From Ignavibacteriaceae bacterium (GTDB taxonomy: Bacteria > Bacteroidota > Ignavibacteria > Ignavibacteriales > Ignavibacteriaceae): a DNA stretch of 15,501 nucleotides. The position numbers were made by a program, and so were the translations under genes. The notes beneath the pieces are model-generated. The model was not told the DNA's origin, made no database searches, and was given only the letters and a program-made list of their open reading frames with translations. This document shows, piece after piece, positions 1 to 8,258 of the stretch (position 1 is its first letter; every line of letters begins with the position of its first letter). The stretch lies in contig JALHTS010000078.1 in the NCBI GenBank assembly GCA_022865965.1, forward strand, positions 1 through 15,501, read 5' to 3'.

Positions 1-1194
1 GATAAGATTATTAAAAAATCAAATGAAGAAAAAATTGAACCGAATTTAGTTTCACAAAAATACATTGATGCTTTTATGGAAGATATTACAAGGCTGAAAA
101 TTAAACCGGCTGATGTATATCCGAAAGCGACAGAACATATAAATGAAATTATTAAGTTAGTAAAAACCCTTGAAAAAAAAGGATTAGCGTATAATAAAAA
201 CGGAAATGTTTTTTATAATGTAATGAAGTTTAAACCATACGGTAAATTAAGCGGCAAAAATTTAGAGGAACTTGAATCCGGTGCAAGAGTTGATATCAAT
301 GAAGAAAAAAAGAATCCGCTCGATTTTGCTTTATGGAAAAAAGTAAAAGAAGGAGAGCCTTATTGGGATAGTCCCTGGGGAAATGGTCGTCCCGGCTGGC
401 ACATGGAATGCTCCGCAATGAGCTGCAAGCATCTTGGTGAATCATTCGATATTCATGCCGGCGGAAATGATCTAATCTTTCCGCATCACGAAAATGAAAT
501 TGCACAAAGTGAAGGCGCAAATGAAAAACCATTTGTTAAATATTGGGTGCATTTCGGATTTCTCAATATTGATGATGAAAAAATGTCTAAGTCTCTGGGC
601 AATTTTTTTACGGCAAGAGATGTGTTAAAACGATATTCTGCTGAAGCAATAAGAATGTTATTTTCTCAGGCTTATTATCGGGGTCCAATTAATTTTACAG
701 ATGAACTTCTTTCTTCAGCCCAGAAAGGGTTGGAAAAAATCAATAACCTTGTAAGCAGAATAAATAAAGAATTAGAAAATCCAAAAAGCGGAACATCTCC
801 TGAATTTAATTTTGCTCCGTACAAAGAAAAGTTTACTGCGGCTATGGATGATGATCTTAATACATCACAGGCAGTAGCTGTTATATTTGATTTTGTAAGA
901 GATGTTAATAGTGTTATTGCCGAAACCAGTAATATCGATGCTTCATTTTTCAAGGGTGCAAAAGAATTTTTGCAATCAACGGCTGAAGATGTTTTAGGCA
1001 TAGTTGACTTTAATCAAAAAGAAAGCACCTCTTCCATAGAAAAAGAATTAATTGAGCTTTTTATTAAAATCAGAATTGATGCAAAAAAAGAGAAAAACTT
1101 TACACTTGCCGATAAAGTAAGAGACGAACTTAAATTGTTGGGAATAGTTCTGGAAGATTCTAAAGAAGGAACCATTTATAAAAAAATAAAATAA
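1..1194 (+). CDS. cysS: Cysteinyl-tRNA synthetase, 5' end missing
   Basis: This enzyme charges tRNA-Cys with cysteine in the cytoplasm (class I aminoacyl-tRNA synthetase). The reading frame is open from base 1, so the window starts inside the gene. The missing N-terminus would carry the HIGH motif and the first zinc cysteine. The visible 397 residues match the family throughout. They include the zinc ligand Cys in 'HMECSAMS' (codon 409-411), the '[16 protein letters not shown]' block with the zinc His (484-486) and Glu (496-498), and the KMSKS loop (580-594). The alpha-helical anticodon-binding region follows. The C-terminus is typical in length and ends at TAA 1192-1194. The first ATG in view (76) is internal, because family-like sequence continues upstream of it. 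The YgjP-like gene begins 4 bp downstream, so the two are probably co-transcribed. Confidence 0.97.
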   Translation, partial: DKIIKKSNEEKIEPNLVSQKYIDAFMEDITRLKIKPADVYPKATEHINEIIKLVKTLEKKGLAYNKNGNVFYNVMKFKPYGKLSGKNLEELESGARVDINEEKKNPLDFALWKKVKEGEPYWDSPWGNGRPGWHMECSAMSCKHLGESFDIHAGGNDLIFPHHENEIAQSEGANEKPFVKYWVHFGFLNIDDEKMSKSLGNFFTARDVLKRYSAEAIRMLFSQAYYRGPINFTDELLSSAQKGLEKINNLVSRINKELENPKSGTSPEFNFAPYKEKFTAAMDDDLNTSQAVAVIFDFVRDVNSVIAETSNIDASFFKGAKEFLQSTAEDVLGIVDFNQKESTSSIEKELIELFIKIRIDAKKEKNFTLADKVRDELKLLGIVLEDSKEGTIYKKIK

Positions 1195-1198
1195 AAAA

Positions 1199-1885
1199 TT
1201 GAAAAAACCTGTAACAGTATCAGAACATATTTTCTCGGGGGGTTCAAAACAATTTGCTTATAAACTGCGTTTAAGCAGACGCGCAAAAAATATTCAGCTT
1301 CAGATAAATCAGGAAGGAGAACTCCAATTAGTCCTTCCATACCGGTACAGAACAATTGATCACAATTCTTTCATCCGCTCAAAAACAGACTGGATTCTGA
1401 AACATTTAAGGAATAAACAAACTAAAGATTTTCTATACTTCGGCAATAAAATAATCATCAAACCAAACTATGATCTGTTTGAAGTAAAAACACAATATCA
1501 TTTCAAAAATGATATTTTATCAATAAACATTTCTTCAGATGAGAATCCGAGCTTAAAACTGATTTATCAGAATTGGTTGTACGAAAGAGCAGTAGAATAT
1601 ATTCCCTCAAGAGCAATGGAACTGGCTAAGACCTATTCGTTTAATCCTAAAAGAATATCAATACGAAGACAAAAAACAAGATGGGGAAGCTGTTCTAAAT
1701 CAGGAGTTATTTCAATTAATTATAAGTTGATGATGCTTCGTAAAGATTTAATTGATTACGTTATTATTCACGAACTTTGTCATCTTATTGAATTAAATCA
1801 TTCAAAAAAATTCTGGAATTTGGTTAAAGATATAATGCCAGATTATATTGAACTGCGAAAAGGATTAAAAAGAATTCGAATTTAA
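1199..1885 (+). CDS. YgjP-type (DUF45/M48-like) zinc metalloprotease
   Basis: This is a 228-residue protein of the YgjP/DUF45 family of predicted zinc metallopeptidases. The family's conserved core is present: 'RRQKTRWGSCS', then the zinc motif HELCH (residues 191-195, catalytic Glu192), then 'NHSKKFW' with the third zinc ligand His201. The N-terminal 130 residues are beta-rich and typical of the family. There is no signal peptide or membrane segment, so it is probably cytoplasmic. The physiological substrate is not known. The start is a TTG at 1199: an in-frame stop lies at 1187-1189 and the next in-frame ATG is about 138 codons in, which would remove most of the protein. No good ribosome binding site is seen. 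Translation may be coupled to cysS, which ends 4 bp upstream. Confidence 0.9.
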   Translation: MKKPVTVSEHIFSGGSKQFAYKLRLSRRAKNIQLQINQEGELQLVLPYRYRTIDHNSFIRSKTDWILKHLRNKQTKDFLYFGNKIIIKPNYDLFEVKTQYHFKNDILSINISSDENPSLKLIYQNWLYERAVEYIPSRAMELAKTYSFNPKRISIRRQKTRWGSCSKSGVISINYKLMMLRKDLIDYVIIHELCHLIELNHSKKFWNLVKDIMPDYIELRKGLKRIRI

Positions 1886-1973
1886 AATTGAAAATGCCTT
1901 TAGCTTAACTTAATTTATTTATGACTTATATTTTTTAATATTATCCTCAATCATGAAAGAAAAACGATTTTAA

Positions 1974-3563
1974 ATGCATATTCTCTTTACATTAATAACA
2001 ACAAGTATCTTCTCTATGGCTTATGTTTTACAAACAATTCTGCATTTCACTTTTGAAGAAGAATTAGTTATCGGTGCGCTTTTACTGGCAGTAATCCTGT
2101 TATCTATAATGATCTTCTATCTGTTTAGTGAAAAAAGATCTGCGAAAAAATTAAAATCAGAAGTTGATTCAACAAAAGTTCAGCTTTTTGAAAAAACAGA
2201 AATTCAAAATGCATTATTTCAGGGAAGCGTTGATCCTATAATTATTTTTAATACAAAAAATCAGGTTGTCGATTACAACAAAACCGCAGAAGAATTTTTT
2301 GGTTATAATTTTTTTAGACTTACTGGTAAAGAATTCCCCGGCAATGAAACTTTCAATATAAGATTTTCTGATTACTTGGAAATTTTTAACAAAGGCGAGG
2401 GCATTTCAGGATTTAATACACAAGTAAGACTAAATTCCGGGGAAACCGTTCCTGTAAGTATTTCAATCTCACCAATCTTTAATGCAGCAAAGGAATTAAC
2501 AAACCTTTTCTTTTGGTACAGAGATATTAGTAAAGATTATGAGTTTCAAAAAGTTTTGCAGCAGTCTGAAGAAACATATAAGAGTTTGTTCGATAATGTA
2601 AACGATGCAATTTTAGTTTTAAAGAAACTAGATAGAAGGATTGTTGATGCAAATAAAAAAGCTTTTTCGCTTTATGGTTATACGTATCTGGAGTTAATGA
2701 ATTCAACATTAGGAAAAATATCACTTCAGGTATTTGATGATTACAGGCAGCTTGACGATATAATGTCTGGCAGAATAAAATCCGGAGAATCAAAACATAA
2801 GAAAAAAGACGGAACAGTTATTTATGTCGAATTTAGTGCATCCGTTGTGAGCTATAGAAATGAGGACGTAATAATTTTTGTAACACACGATATTACTGAA
2901 AGAAAAGTTTATGAAGAACAGTTACAAAAAACTGTAAAAGAAAAGGAGGTATTATTAAGAGAAATTCATAATCGTGTTAAAAACAATATGCAGCTGATCA
3001 CAAGCCTTTTGGATCTGCAGATCGGTACAACAAAAGATAACGAGACCGTAAAGGCCTTTCTCGAAAGCCAGAATCGCATCAAGGTTATGTCGTTGATATA
3101 TGAGCGATTATATGAATCTGATGATCTGCATACGATCGATACGGAAAAATTTGTTCGGAATATTGTCAATTATTTGTTTGAAGTTTATAAAGGCGGCGAA
3201 AAAAATATTCACATTGATTACTTCATTGATAAATTTCCTTTGGATAGTGAAATAGCCATTCCGGTTTCGCTTATATTATGCGAGTTGGTAACAAACTCTT
3301 TAAAGTATGCGTTTCGTGAAAGATCTTATGCAAATACAATAGAGATCAGCTATTCCAGGTCGGTTCTTAATGAGCTTCCAAATAATCTTTATAAAATTAC
3401 GGTTAGAGATAACGGTAAAAGCTTCCCTTATGATTTAAACCCTGAAAATTCCAGCACCCTCGGATTGCAGCTTGTATATATTCTATCAAAGCAGATAAAA
3501 GGTAAAGTATCTTATGACTTTGATAAAGGGACAGAATTTACAGTCGAATACAAAGGAGCATAA
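1974..3563 (+). CDS. Membrane PAS-PAS-HisKA_2 sensor histidine kinase
   Basis: This is a 529-residue two-component sensor kinase. The N-terminus has two hydrophobic segments (about residues 3-26 and 32-52) separated by only a few acidic residues, so almost nothing is exposed outside the membrane. Sensing is therefore likely cytoplasmic or within the membrane. Two PAS domains follow (about 70-190 and 195-312; the second ends in the typical 'DITERK'). Next is a HisKA_2 dimerization domain with the phospho-acceptor His332 in 'REIHNRVKNNMQLI'. The C-terminal HATPase has its N-box Asn441 in 'CELVTNSLKYAF', 'VRDNG' for G1 and 'TLGLQLV' for G2. HisKA_2 kinases usually pass phosphate to a single receiver protein encoded nearby. 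Here the gene 2 bp downstream is a receiver wreck, so this kinase appears to have lost its adjacent partner. The ATG at 1974 has a weak upstream ribosome site; residue 15 (ATG at 2016) is an alternative start. Confidence 0.92.
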   Translation: MHILFTLITTSIFSMAYVLQTILHFTFEEELVIGALLLAVILLSIMIFYLFSEKRSAKKLKSEVDSTKVQLFEKTEIQNALFQGSVDPIIIFNTKNQVVDYNKTAEEFFGYNFFRLTGKEFPGNETFNIRFSDYLEIFNKGEGISGFNTQVRLNSGETVPVSISISPIFNAAKELTNLFFWYRDISKDYEFQKVLQQSEETYKSLFDNVNDAILVLKKLDRRIVDANKKAFSLYGYTYLELMNSTLGKISLQVFDDYRQLDDIMSGRIKSGESKHKKKDGTVIYVEFSASVVSYRNEDVIIFVTHDITERKVYEEQLQKTVKEKEVLLREIHNRVKNNMQLITSLLDLQIGTTKDNETVKAFLESQNRIKVMSLIYERLYESDDLHTIDTEKFVRNIVNYLFEVYKGGEKNIHIDYFIDKFPLDSEIAIPVSLILCELVTNSLKYAFRERSYANTIEISYSRSVLNELPNNLYKITVRDNGKSFPYDLNPENSSTLGLQLVYILSKQIKGKVSYDFDKGTEFTVEYKGA

Positions 3564-3565
3564 CC

Positions 3566-3737
3566 GTGGATAATATTAATAACTTGATAATAGTGATTGA
3601 TGAGATGATTGTCTCTAAAAACCCTGAACTGCTACTGAAAGATGAGGAATTTAATGTTCGTGATCTTTAAAAAAACAATTGAGATTGCTCTTTACAAACA
3701 CAAATTAAACATTGCAGTGGTGAAAACATTTGGGTGA
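3566..3737 (+). pseudogene. Response-regulator receiver remnant with internal deletion
   Basis: A GTG-started frame at 3566-3670 encodes 34 residues. It contains 'NNLIIVIDEMIV', which resembles the first beta strand and acidic pocket of a receiver domain (family pattern roughly ILIVEDExIV), followed by 'EEFNV' like the usual 'LGYNV'. In another frame (3654-3737) the sequence reads 'KKTIEIALYKHKL', closely resembling the last helix of receivers found beside HisKA_2 kinases. The middle of the domain, including the phospho-acceptor Asp, the switch Thr/Ser and the conserved Lys, is absent (about 80 residues by family length). The two ends lie in different frames. The position 2 bp after the kinase stop is where the cognate regulator would normally sit. 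The assignment rests on recognition of these short end motifs and needs a homology search. Confidence 0.6.
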
Positions 3738-3850
3738 AAATTTTTATTTCAAACCTTCCTGAACTCATTTCCCATACAATAAGGTTTTAAATTTACCTTC
3801 TTGAATATGAAAAAATTACTGGTGAGATTTTTTTCGGAATCAGAGAAGTT

Positions 3851-5173
3851 TTACTTATTCTGAAGTTTACGCAGCAATAATAAATATTCTTTTTGTATAT
3901 CCAAATCCGGTAAAACTGTTTTATTACGTTCTATTGTATTTTCTATTCCTGCCAACGCAAGCAAAGAATCAATTGCATCAAACATATTTATTTGTGGAAA
4001 AGATTTATCTTTTAAGAAATGAATTAACTTTAAGGTTTTAAATGCATCGAACCAGTATTTTTTTTGCTTTATTATTTGTCCTTCATTTAATTTTTGTGAG
4101 ATTATCTTTTGCCAGAAAATTTCAAATTTTTGTTGATGAAGAAATTCAAATAAATGCGGGTTAATATTCTGAATCTGACTCATAATCTTGCTTATGTCAC
4201 TATCTTTCAATTTGTTATAAAGTTCAAACCAATATTTTAGGACAACAAAAGATTGCGGGTTATATAGCAAGTATTCATTTTGTGTATGTAATAAGAACCT
4301 GTTAACACGCTGTCCCGTTCCAAATGGAACCCGGAATGATGGTCGTGAAGATGGGTAGACAGAAGTACTTTTAACAGTCCCTACATCGGTAATCTTAGAA
4401 AGTTTCTCGAGAAAATAAAAATCTTCCGCAGCTTTTAGCTTATTCATTCCACCGACTTTAATATAACATTTATAATCGCATACCATGGTAGAACCAATTG
4501 TATGAAATGCATAAGGAGATTCAGCAAATGTTAGTCCCAATAAATAATAACGAAGATACAACTCATAACAGATTATAGCTTTTGTGTTTTCGTTGTATTC
4601 TCTTATGTTGTGTTCGTAATTAATCACAGCAGCATCGACTTTGTTTGTATTGAAATATTCTATAACAGATGTGATGTAATTTTCAGCAACTTCACAATCG
4701 GCATCTAAACAAATAAGAATATTTTTACTTGATAAGTTATAATCAAAATATTCTAACGCCAGATCCATACCGATTTTACGAGCAAGACCAACCCCACCGT
4801 TTTTATTATCCAATTCATTACCGCCGCTACAGGCATCAATAAAAGCGATGTTCAAACCTGCATAAAAATTTTCCTCTAAAGAATTAGATTGAACAATATT
4901 CCGCAGATACTTTATTGTTTTTTCATTATTGTCTTTTATACCCGGAGAAGCTGAATATGTATGGTTAATTACAAATAAGATTAGAGTGGTATTGAAATAT
5001 TTTTTGTCGTTTACAGCAAGTGATTTCAGCAGAATTTTAATATTATCAAGTTCTGCTATCGCAGGAATGACAATTATGTTATTAAATATCTTTGGATTTG
5101 TTATCTCAATTTTCCATTTACCGGATAACTTTTTCTTAAAATATTTTTGTACTTCTATTGGAAGTGTATACAT
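3851..5173 (-). CDS. Glycosyltransferase family 2-like protein
   Basis: This 440-residue protein has a GT-A fold nucleotide-sugar transferase domain. An early strand, 'NIIVIPAIAELDNI' (near residue 30), begins the nucleotide-binding region. 'NGGVGLARKIGMDLAL' follows, then the metal/nucleotide-binding DxD motif as Asp157-Ala-Asp159 in 'LICLDADCEV'. A later acidic pair, Glu250-Asp251 in 'KAAEDFYFLEKL', matches the ED catalytic-base motif of GT2 enzymes. The C-terminal 140 residues are helical and charged, and I could not assign them. No signal peptide or transmembrane segment is evident, so it probably acts on the cytoplasmic side. Donor and acceptor cannot be told from sequence. The gene begins 2 bp after the miaA stop and is the last gene of a three-gene operon. 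The start codon ATG (5171-5173) is well placed. Confidence 0.82.
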   Translation of the reverse strand: MYTLPIEVQKYFKKKLSGKWKIEITNPKIFNNIIVIPAIAELDNIKILLKSLAVNDKKYFNTTLILFVINHTYSASPGIKDNNEKTIKYLRNIVQSNSLEENFYAGLNIAFIDACSGGNELDNKNGGVGLARKIGMDLALEYFDYNLSSKNILICLDADCEVAENYITSVIEYFNTNKVDAAVINYEHNIREYNENTKAIICYELYLRYYLLGLTFAESPYAFHTIGSTMVCDYKCYIKVGGMNKLKAAEDFYFLEKLSKITDVGTVKSTSVYPSSRPSFRVPFGTGQRVNRFLLHTQNEYLLYNPQSFVVLKYWFELYNKLKDSDISKIMSQIQNINPHLFEFLHQQKFEIFWQKIISQKLNEGQIIKQKKYWFDAFKTLKLIHFLKDKSFPQINMFDAIDSLLALAGIENTIERNKTVLPDLDIQKEYLLLLRKLQNK

Positions 5174-5175
5174 AA

Positions 5176-6081
5176 CTAATCTGGCAGGTAATTATCATCA
5201 ATGATTTTTTTAGCGGATTCAAAGTTGTTTCCTTCAATCCAAAAAATATTTACTCCTTCTCTTTCCATCTTTCTGAACCATGTCATTTGTCTTTTTGAAA
5301 AATTATGAATTGCGCTGTTTAACTTTTGAAACATATCATTATAATTAATTTCTGAATTTAAGTACATCGCAATGTATTTATATTCTAGCCCAAAGAATTT
5401 TAGTTTATCATAACTAACTCCTTTTTCTAATAAGACTTTTACTTCATCAATCATTCCTTCGTCTAGTCTTTTTTTTAGTCTTTCAGTAATTCTTTTTTTA
5501 ATTTCTTCACGAGGGAAATTTACGCCAATGTTTAAAGAATTAATTATTGGATCATCCTTATAAAGTTTTTTAGAATTTTCAATTAAAATAGCTTTAATTG
5601 CTCTTTCTCTGTCTTTTATATCAGTTACATTATGAAGTCTTTCCTTTGTTGATTTTAACAGTTCGATCAGCTCTTCATCGGATAGAGAATTTAGTTTTTT
5701 TATTTTTCCTTCAGAACGATCTGCAATTTTCAAACTATAACGCTGGATTATTGAACTTAAATACATTCCTGTTCCGCCAACAAGAAAAGGAATTTTTGAT
5801 CTGGAAATTATTTCTTCAAAATATTTTGAAAAATATTTTTTGAATTGAAAAAGATTGAACTCCTCTGATGGGTCAATGATATCAATCATATAATACTTTA
5901 AAGAGTTCCCCTTGATAATATATTCTGAAAGATCTTTCCCGGTTCCGATATCCATACCTTTATAAACCTGCCGGGAATCGGCAGAAACAATTTCTCCATT
6001 ATAATGATGAGCGAGCTGAGCAGCTAATTTGGTTTTACCTGTTGCAGTAGATCCGAGGATTGTGATAAGATTGTAAGCCAT
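5176..6081 (-). CDS. miaA: tRNA dimethylallyltransferase MiaA
   Basis: MiaA transfers a dimethylallyl group from DMAPP to N6 of A37 in tRNAs that read codons starting with U. The P-loop 'GSTATGKT' spans residues 10-17. The substrate-binding 'SADSRQVYKGMDIGTGK' block follows at 33-49 with the conserved Asp35. 'GGTGMYL' (102-108) carries the conserved Thr. Near the C-terminus 'FSKRQMTWFRKM' matches the family's tRNA-binding 'KRQxTWFR' signature. At 301 residues the length is normal and the protein looks intact. The ATG (6079-6081) directly abuts the stop of the upstream kinase-like gene with no spacer, and the gene ends 2 bp before the glycosyltransferase. Co-translation with its neighbours is therefore likely. 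The pairing with a signalling protein is positional only. Confidence 0.96.
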   Translation of the reverse strand: MAYNLITILGSTATGKTKLAAQLAHHYNGEIVSADSRQVYKGMDIGTGKDLSEYIIKGNSLKYYMIDIIDPSEEFNLFQFKKYFSKYFEEIISRSKIPFLVGGTGMYLSSIIQRYSLKIADRSEGKIKKLNSLSDEELIELLKSTKERLHNVTDIKDRERAIKAILIENSKKLYKDDPIINSLNIGVNFPREEIKKRITERLKKRLDEGMIDEVKVLLEKGVSYDKLKFFGLEYKYIAMYLNSEINYNDMFQKLNSAIHNFSKRQMTWFRKMEREGVNIFWIEGNNFESAKKIIDDNYLPD

Positions 6082-8106
6082 TTATTCTTCCACAGTGGGA
6101 AGAGTTATAGTTATTGTTGTTCCTTTATTTTTTTTGCTTTCAAGGGCTATGGAACCTTTCATCAACTCTATAATATATTTTGCAATTGCTAGACCAAGCC
6201 CCGACCTATTTTCTTTTCCTGAAGAGAAAAATGCTTTAAACACATCATTTCTGATTTCTTTACTTATGCCAATACCTTCATCTCTAATTTTTAATATTAA
6301 ATTTTTATTTTCTAATTTAGTATTAACATAAATTTTTCCGCCTTTTGGCATTGCTTCACAGGAATTCTTGATAATCTGGAAGCAAGCCACATACAGTCTT
6401 CGGGGATCAATATTTACGGTTACATTATTGCCAATTTTTTTAAAAAGTTTAACATTTTGAGATTCAGTATATTCAGAAAGAAGTTCAAGAATATTTTCAA
6501 TTATCTCATCGAATTGAACCTTTTCAAGCTTAATAAACGAACGATTTTCAGAAAAATCAAATGTCGCCTGCATTATATCAAGAACTGAATTAGCGTGCAT
6601 ACTAAGCATTACAAGTACTTTCTTAATCTGTTCGGGTATATCAAGCTTTGCAATAAGACTAGTGTAGTGTTTAATTGTAAGTATAGGAGATTTGATGTCC
6701 TCCATTATAAAATTTGATGTAGAACCGAACGCCGTAAGTTTCTGATGCTTACATGATTCATCATTGATCAATGCAAATCGAAGTGCAATCCCAGCCTGAT
6801 TAGCAAAGATTTTCAATGCTTCTTCATTCTCTTTTGTGAAATCTTTAGTACTCTTTGCCAGCTGCATTACTCCAACCAGCTTGTTTTCCGCATCACTAAG
6901 CGGAATGTAGGCAATAGAGCCTTTGGTAAAATCTTTTGGCTTGTCAAATGTGGAATTATATATGGGGTCTTTTTCGGGATTTCCTATTATAGAAATTCTG
7001 TTTGATGCTGCCGCTTTTCCGGTTAATCCATCATCAAATTTTGCATAAATTATATTTGCCGATTGAGGGTAAAATAATTCCAAATTAGAAGTCTTTTCAT
7101 TTACTAAAAAAATGTTAGCATAATTTGAGTTAAAATATTTTAAAAAAACCGAAGTTATTTTTTCACAGGTCTCTAATATTGTTATGCCAGGAATAATTTT
7201 GGTGAGAGTCTGAAAATATGAATCATATTTTTGAGTTAACGATACTCTAAGTTCATTGAGTTCCTGGTGATGATTCTCTAATAATTTGTATACTAAGATT
7301 TTTTCATTCTGTACGGTATCTTTTTCCTTTGTTTCAGTTTTCTTTGCTGCCTCAAATTTTTCCTCTTTAGCAGGTTTTTCTTTCTTCTCTGGTTCAGGCT
7401 CTTCAATTGTCAGAAAGTTCCAATTTATCGAATCTTCAGAATCACCAAGCAACTCTTTTTTAAGTGATTCATCTTCCGGTCTTTCCGATTTAGCTTCCTT
7501 GATAGCCGCATCAAGATCAGGGATTTCCTTCTCAACTTCACTTTCTTTAGATTTAGTTTTTGCTTCTTCTTCTTCGAGTAAAGTTTCTATTTCTTCATTT
7601 TCAAGGACTTCTTCTTTTTTTCTTTTGAATATATTAAGCTTTATGGGTGCACGATTTAAATCAAGCATTGAAGGAAGATCAGGCTTAGCTCTACTTTCGC
7701 CATCTTCTTTTAAGTCATTTTTTTCAACCTCATGAATATTAACCCTTATCCGTGCTACGGAAGAAGATAATTTTTTAAATGTATTTTTATCCATTCTGTA
7801 AAGAACGCAGTCATTCATTGCTACGGCAGCACTAAAGCGACTTGTACCGGCCGTTATTTCCAGATTTCCAAAAAAATCATTGTTTGATTTTATAAGAACA
7901 CGATTGATATTTCTGTACTTAATTTTTACATCACCGGAGATCACCAGATAAACGAAGTTACTGCTATCTCCAATCTGAAAAATCACCCCACCTTCTTTAA
8001 ACTCGGTAAAGTTCCTGTTGCTTAACCCGAACCGAGGTATTAGGTTACGGCAGTTTTCGAAGAGCTTATTATCGAAAATTTGGTTTATATTTCTTTCTAA
8101 AGCCAT
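6082..8106 (-). CDS. CNB-GAF-histidine-kinase-like protein lacking the phospho-acceptor His
   Basis: This 674-residue soluble multidomain signalling protein starts with a cyclic-nucleotide-binding-type beta roll (about 20-120). Its phosphate-binding loop reads 'FGNLEITAGTSRFSAA': Arg90 is kept, but the usual Glu after Gly is Asn81. A long charged, acidic, probably disordered linker (about 150-275) follows, then a GAF domain (about 305-440). A HisKA-like dimerization helix pair comes next, followed by a HATPase domain with a good N-box ('IIKNSCEAMPKGG'), G1 ('DEGIGI') and G2 ('GLGLAIAKYI'). In the H-box the His is replaced: 'IMEDIKSPIL' has Glu469 where family members have His. ATP binding looks intact, so it may be a regulatory pseudokinase. 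It is the first gene of the operon with miaA and the glycosyltransferase. Confidence 0.88.
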   Translation of the reverse strand: MALERNINQIFDNKLFENCRNLIPRFGLSNRNFTEFKEGGVIFQIGDSSNFVYLVISGDVKIKYRNINRVLIKSNNDFFGNLEITAGTSRFSAAVAMNDCVLYRMDKNTFKKLSSSVARIRVNIHEVEKNDLKEDGESRAKPDLPSMLDLNRAPIKLNIFKRKKEEVLENEEIETLLEEEEAKTKSKESEVEKEIPDLDAAIKEAKSERPEDESLKKELLGDSEDSINWNFLTIEEPEPEKKEKPAKEEKFEAAKKTETKEKDTVQNEKILVYKLLENHHQELNELRVSLTQKYDSYFQTLTKIIPGITILETCEKITSVFLKYFNSNYANIFLVNEKTSNLELFYPQSANIIYAKFDDGLTGKAAASNRISIIGNPEKDPIYNSTFDKPKDFTKGSIAYIPLSDAENKLVGVMQLAKSTKDFTKENEEALKIFANQAGIALRFALINDESCKHQKLTAFGSTSNFIMEDIKSPILTIKHYTSLIAKLDIPEQIKKVLVMLSMHANSVLDIMQATFDFSENRSFIKLEKVQFDEIIENILELLSEYTESQNVKLFKKIGNNVTVNIDPRRLYVACFQIIKNSCEAMPKGGKIYVNTKLENKNLILKIRDEGIGISKEIRNDVFKAFFSSGKENRSGLGLAIAKYIIELMKGSIALESKKNKGTTITITLPTVEE

Positions 8107-8258
8107 TATATAAAGTAAAATTCAGAATCTTTAATAAAATAAAAATATTCCTGCAAAATATAATGGCAAATTATGATAATGTGAATTTTAAGGAAAATAA
8201 TATATTTCAAGCTAACAGACATTTTTTCGTATTTTTACAATACTAATTGAATCTCTAA
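8107..8258. promoter_or_regulatory. Divergent promoter region
   Basis: These 152 bp separate the minus-strand kinase-like/miaA/glycosyltransferase operon from the plus-strand sigma-factor operon, so they must hold promoters in both directions. The stretch is very AT-rich. I could not assign a -33/-7 Bacteroidota-type promoter or an ECF-type -35/-10 pair with confidence, and no clear operator repeat is visible. Confidence 0.4.

Noticed and set aside
3738-3850. A possible terminator between the kinase/receiver remnant and the convergent glycosyltransferase.
   Set aside because: Only a 5-bp imperfect pairing is visible, with no T tract.
3807-3863. An 18-codon frame (M-K-K-L-L-V-R-F-F) overlapping the 3' end of the glycosyltransferase on the other strand.
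   Set aside because: It is very short, ends inside a real gene and has no ribosome site, so it is most likely chance.
7286-7735. A 149-codon serine/phenylalanine-rich frame on the plus strand.
   Set aside because: It is the antisense of the acidic Glu/Lys linker of the kinase-like protein. The Ser/Phe richness is simply the complement of GAA/AAA/GAT codons.
8107-8258. TATATTTTG-like and TTG-containing sequences on the minus strand, as a Bacteroidota-type promoter.
   Set aside because: The -7 match is off by one base from TAnnTTTG and the spacing to a -33 TTG is not convincing, so I do not call a precise promoter.
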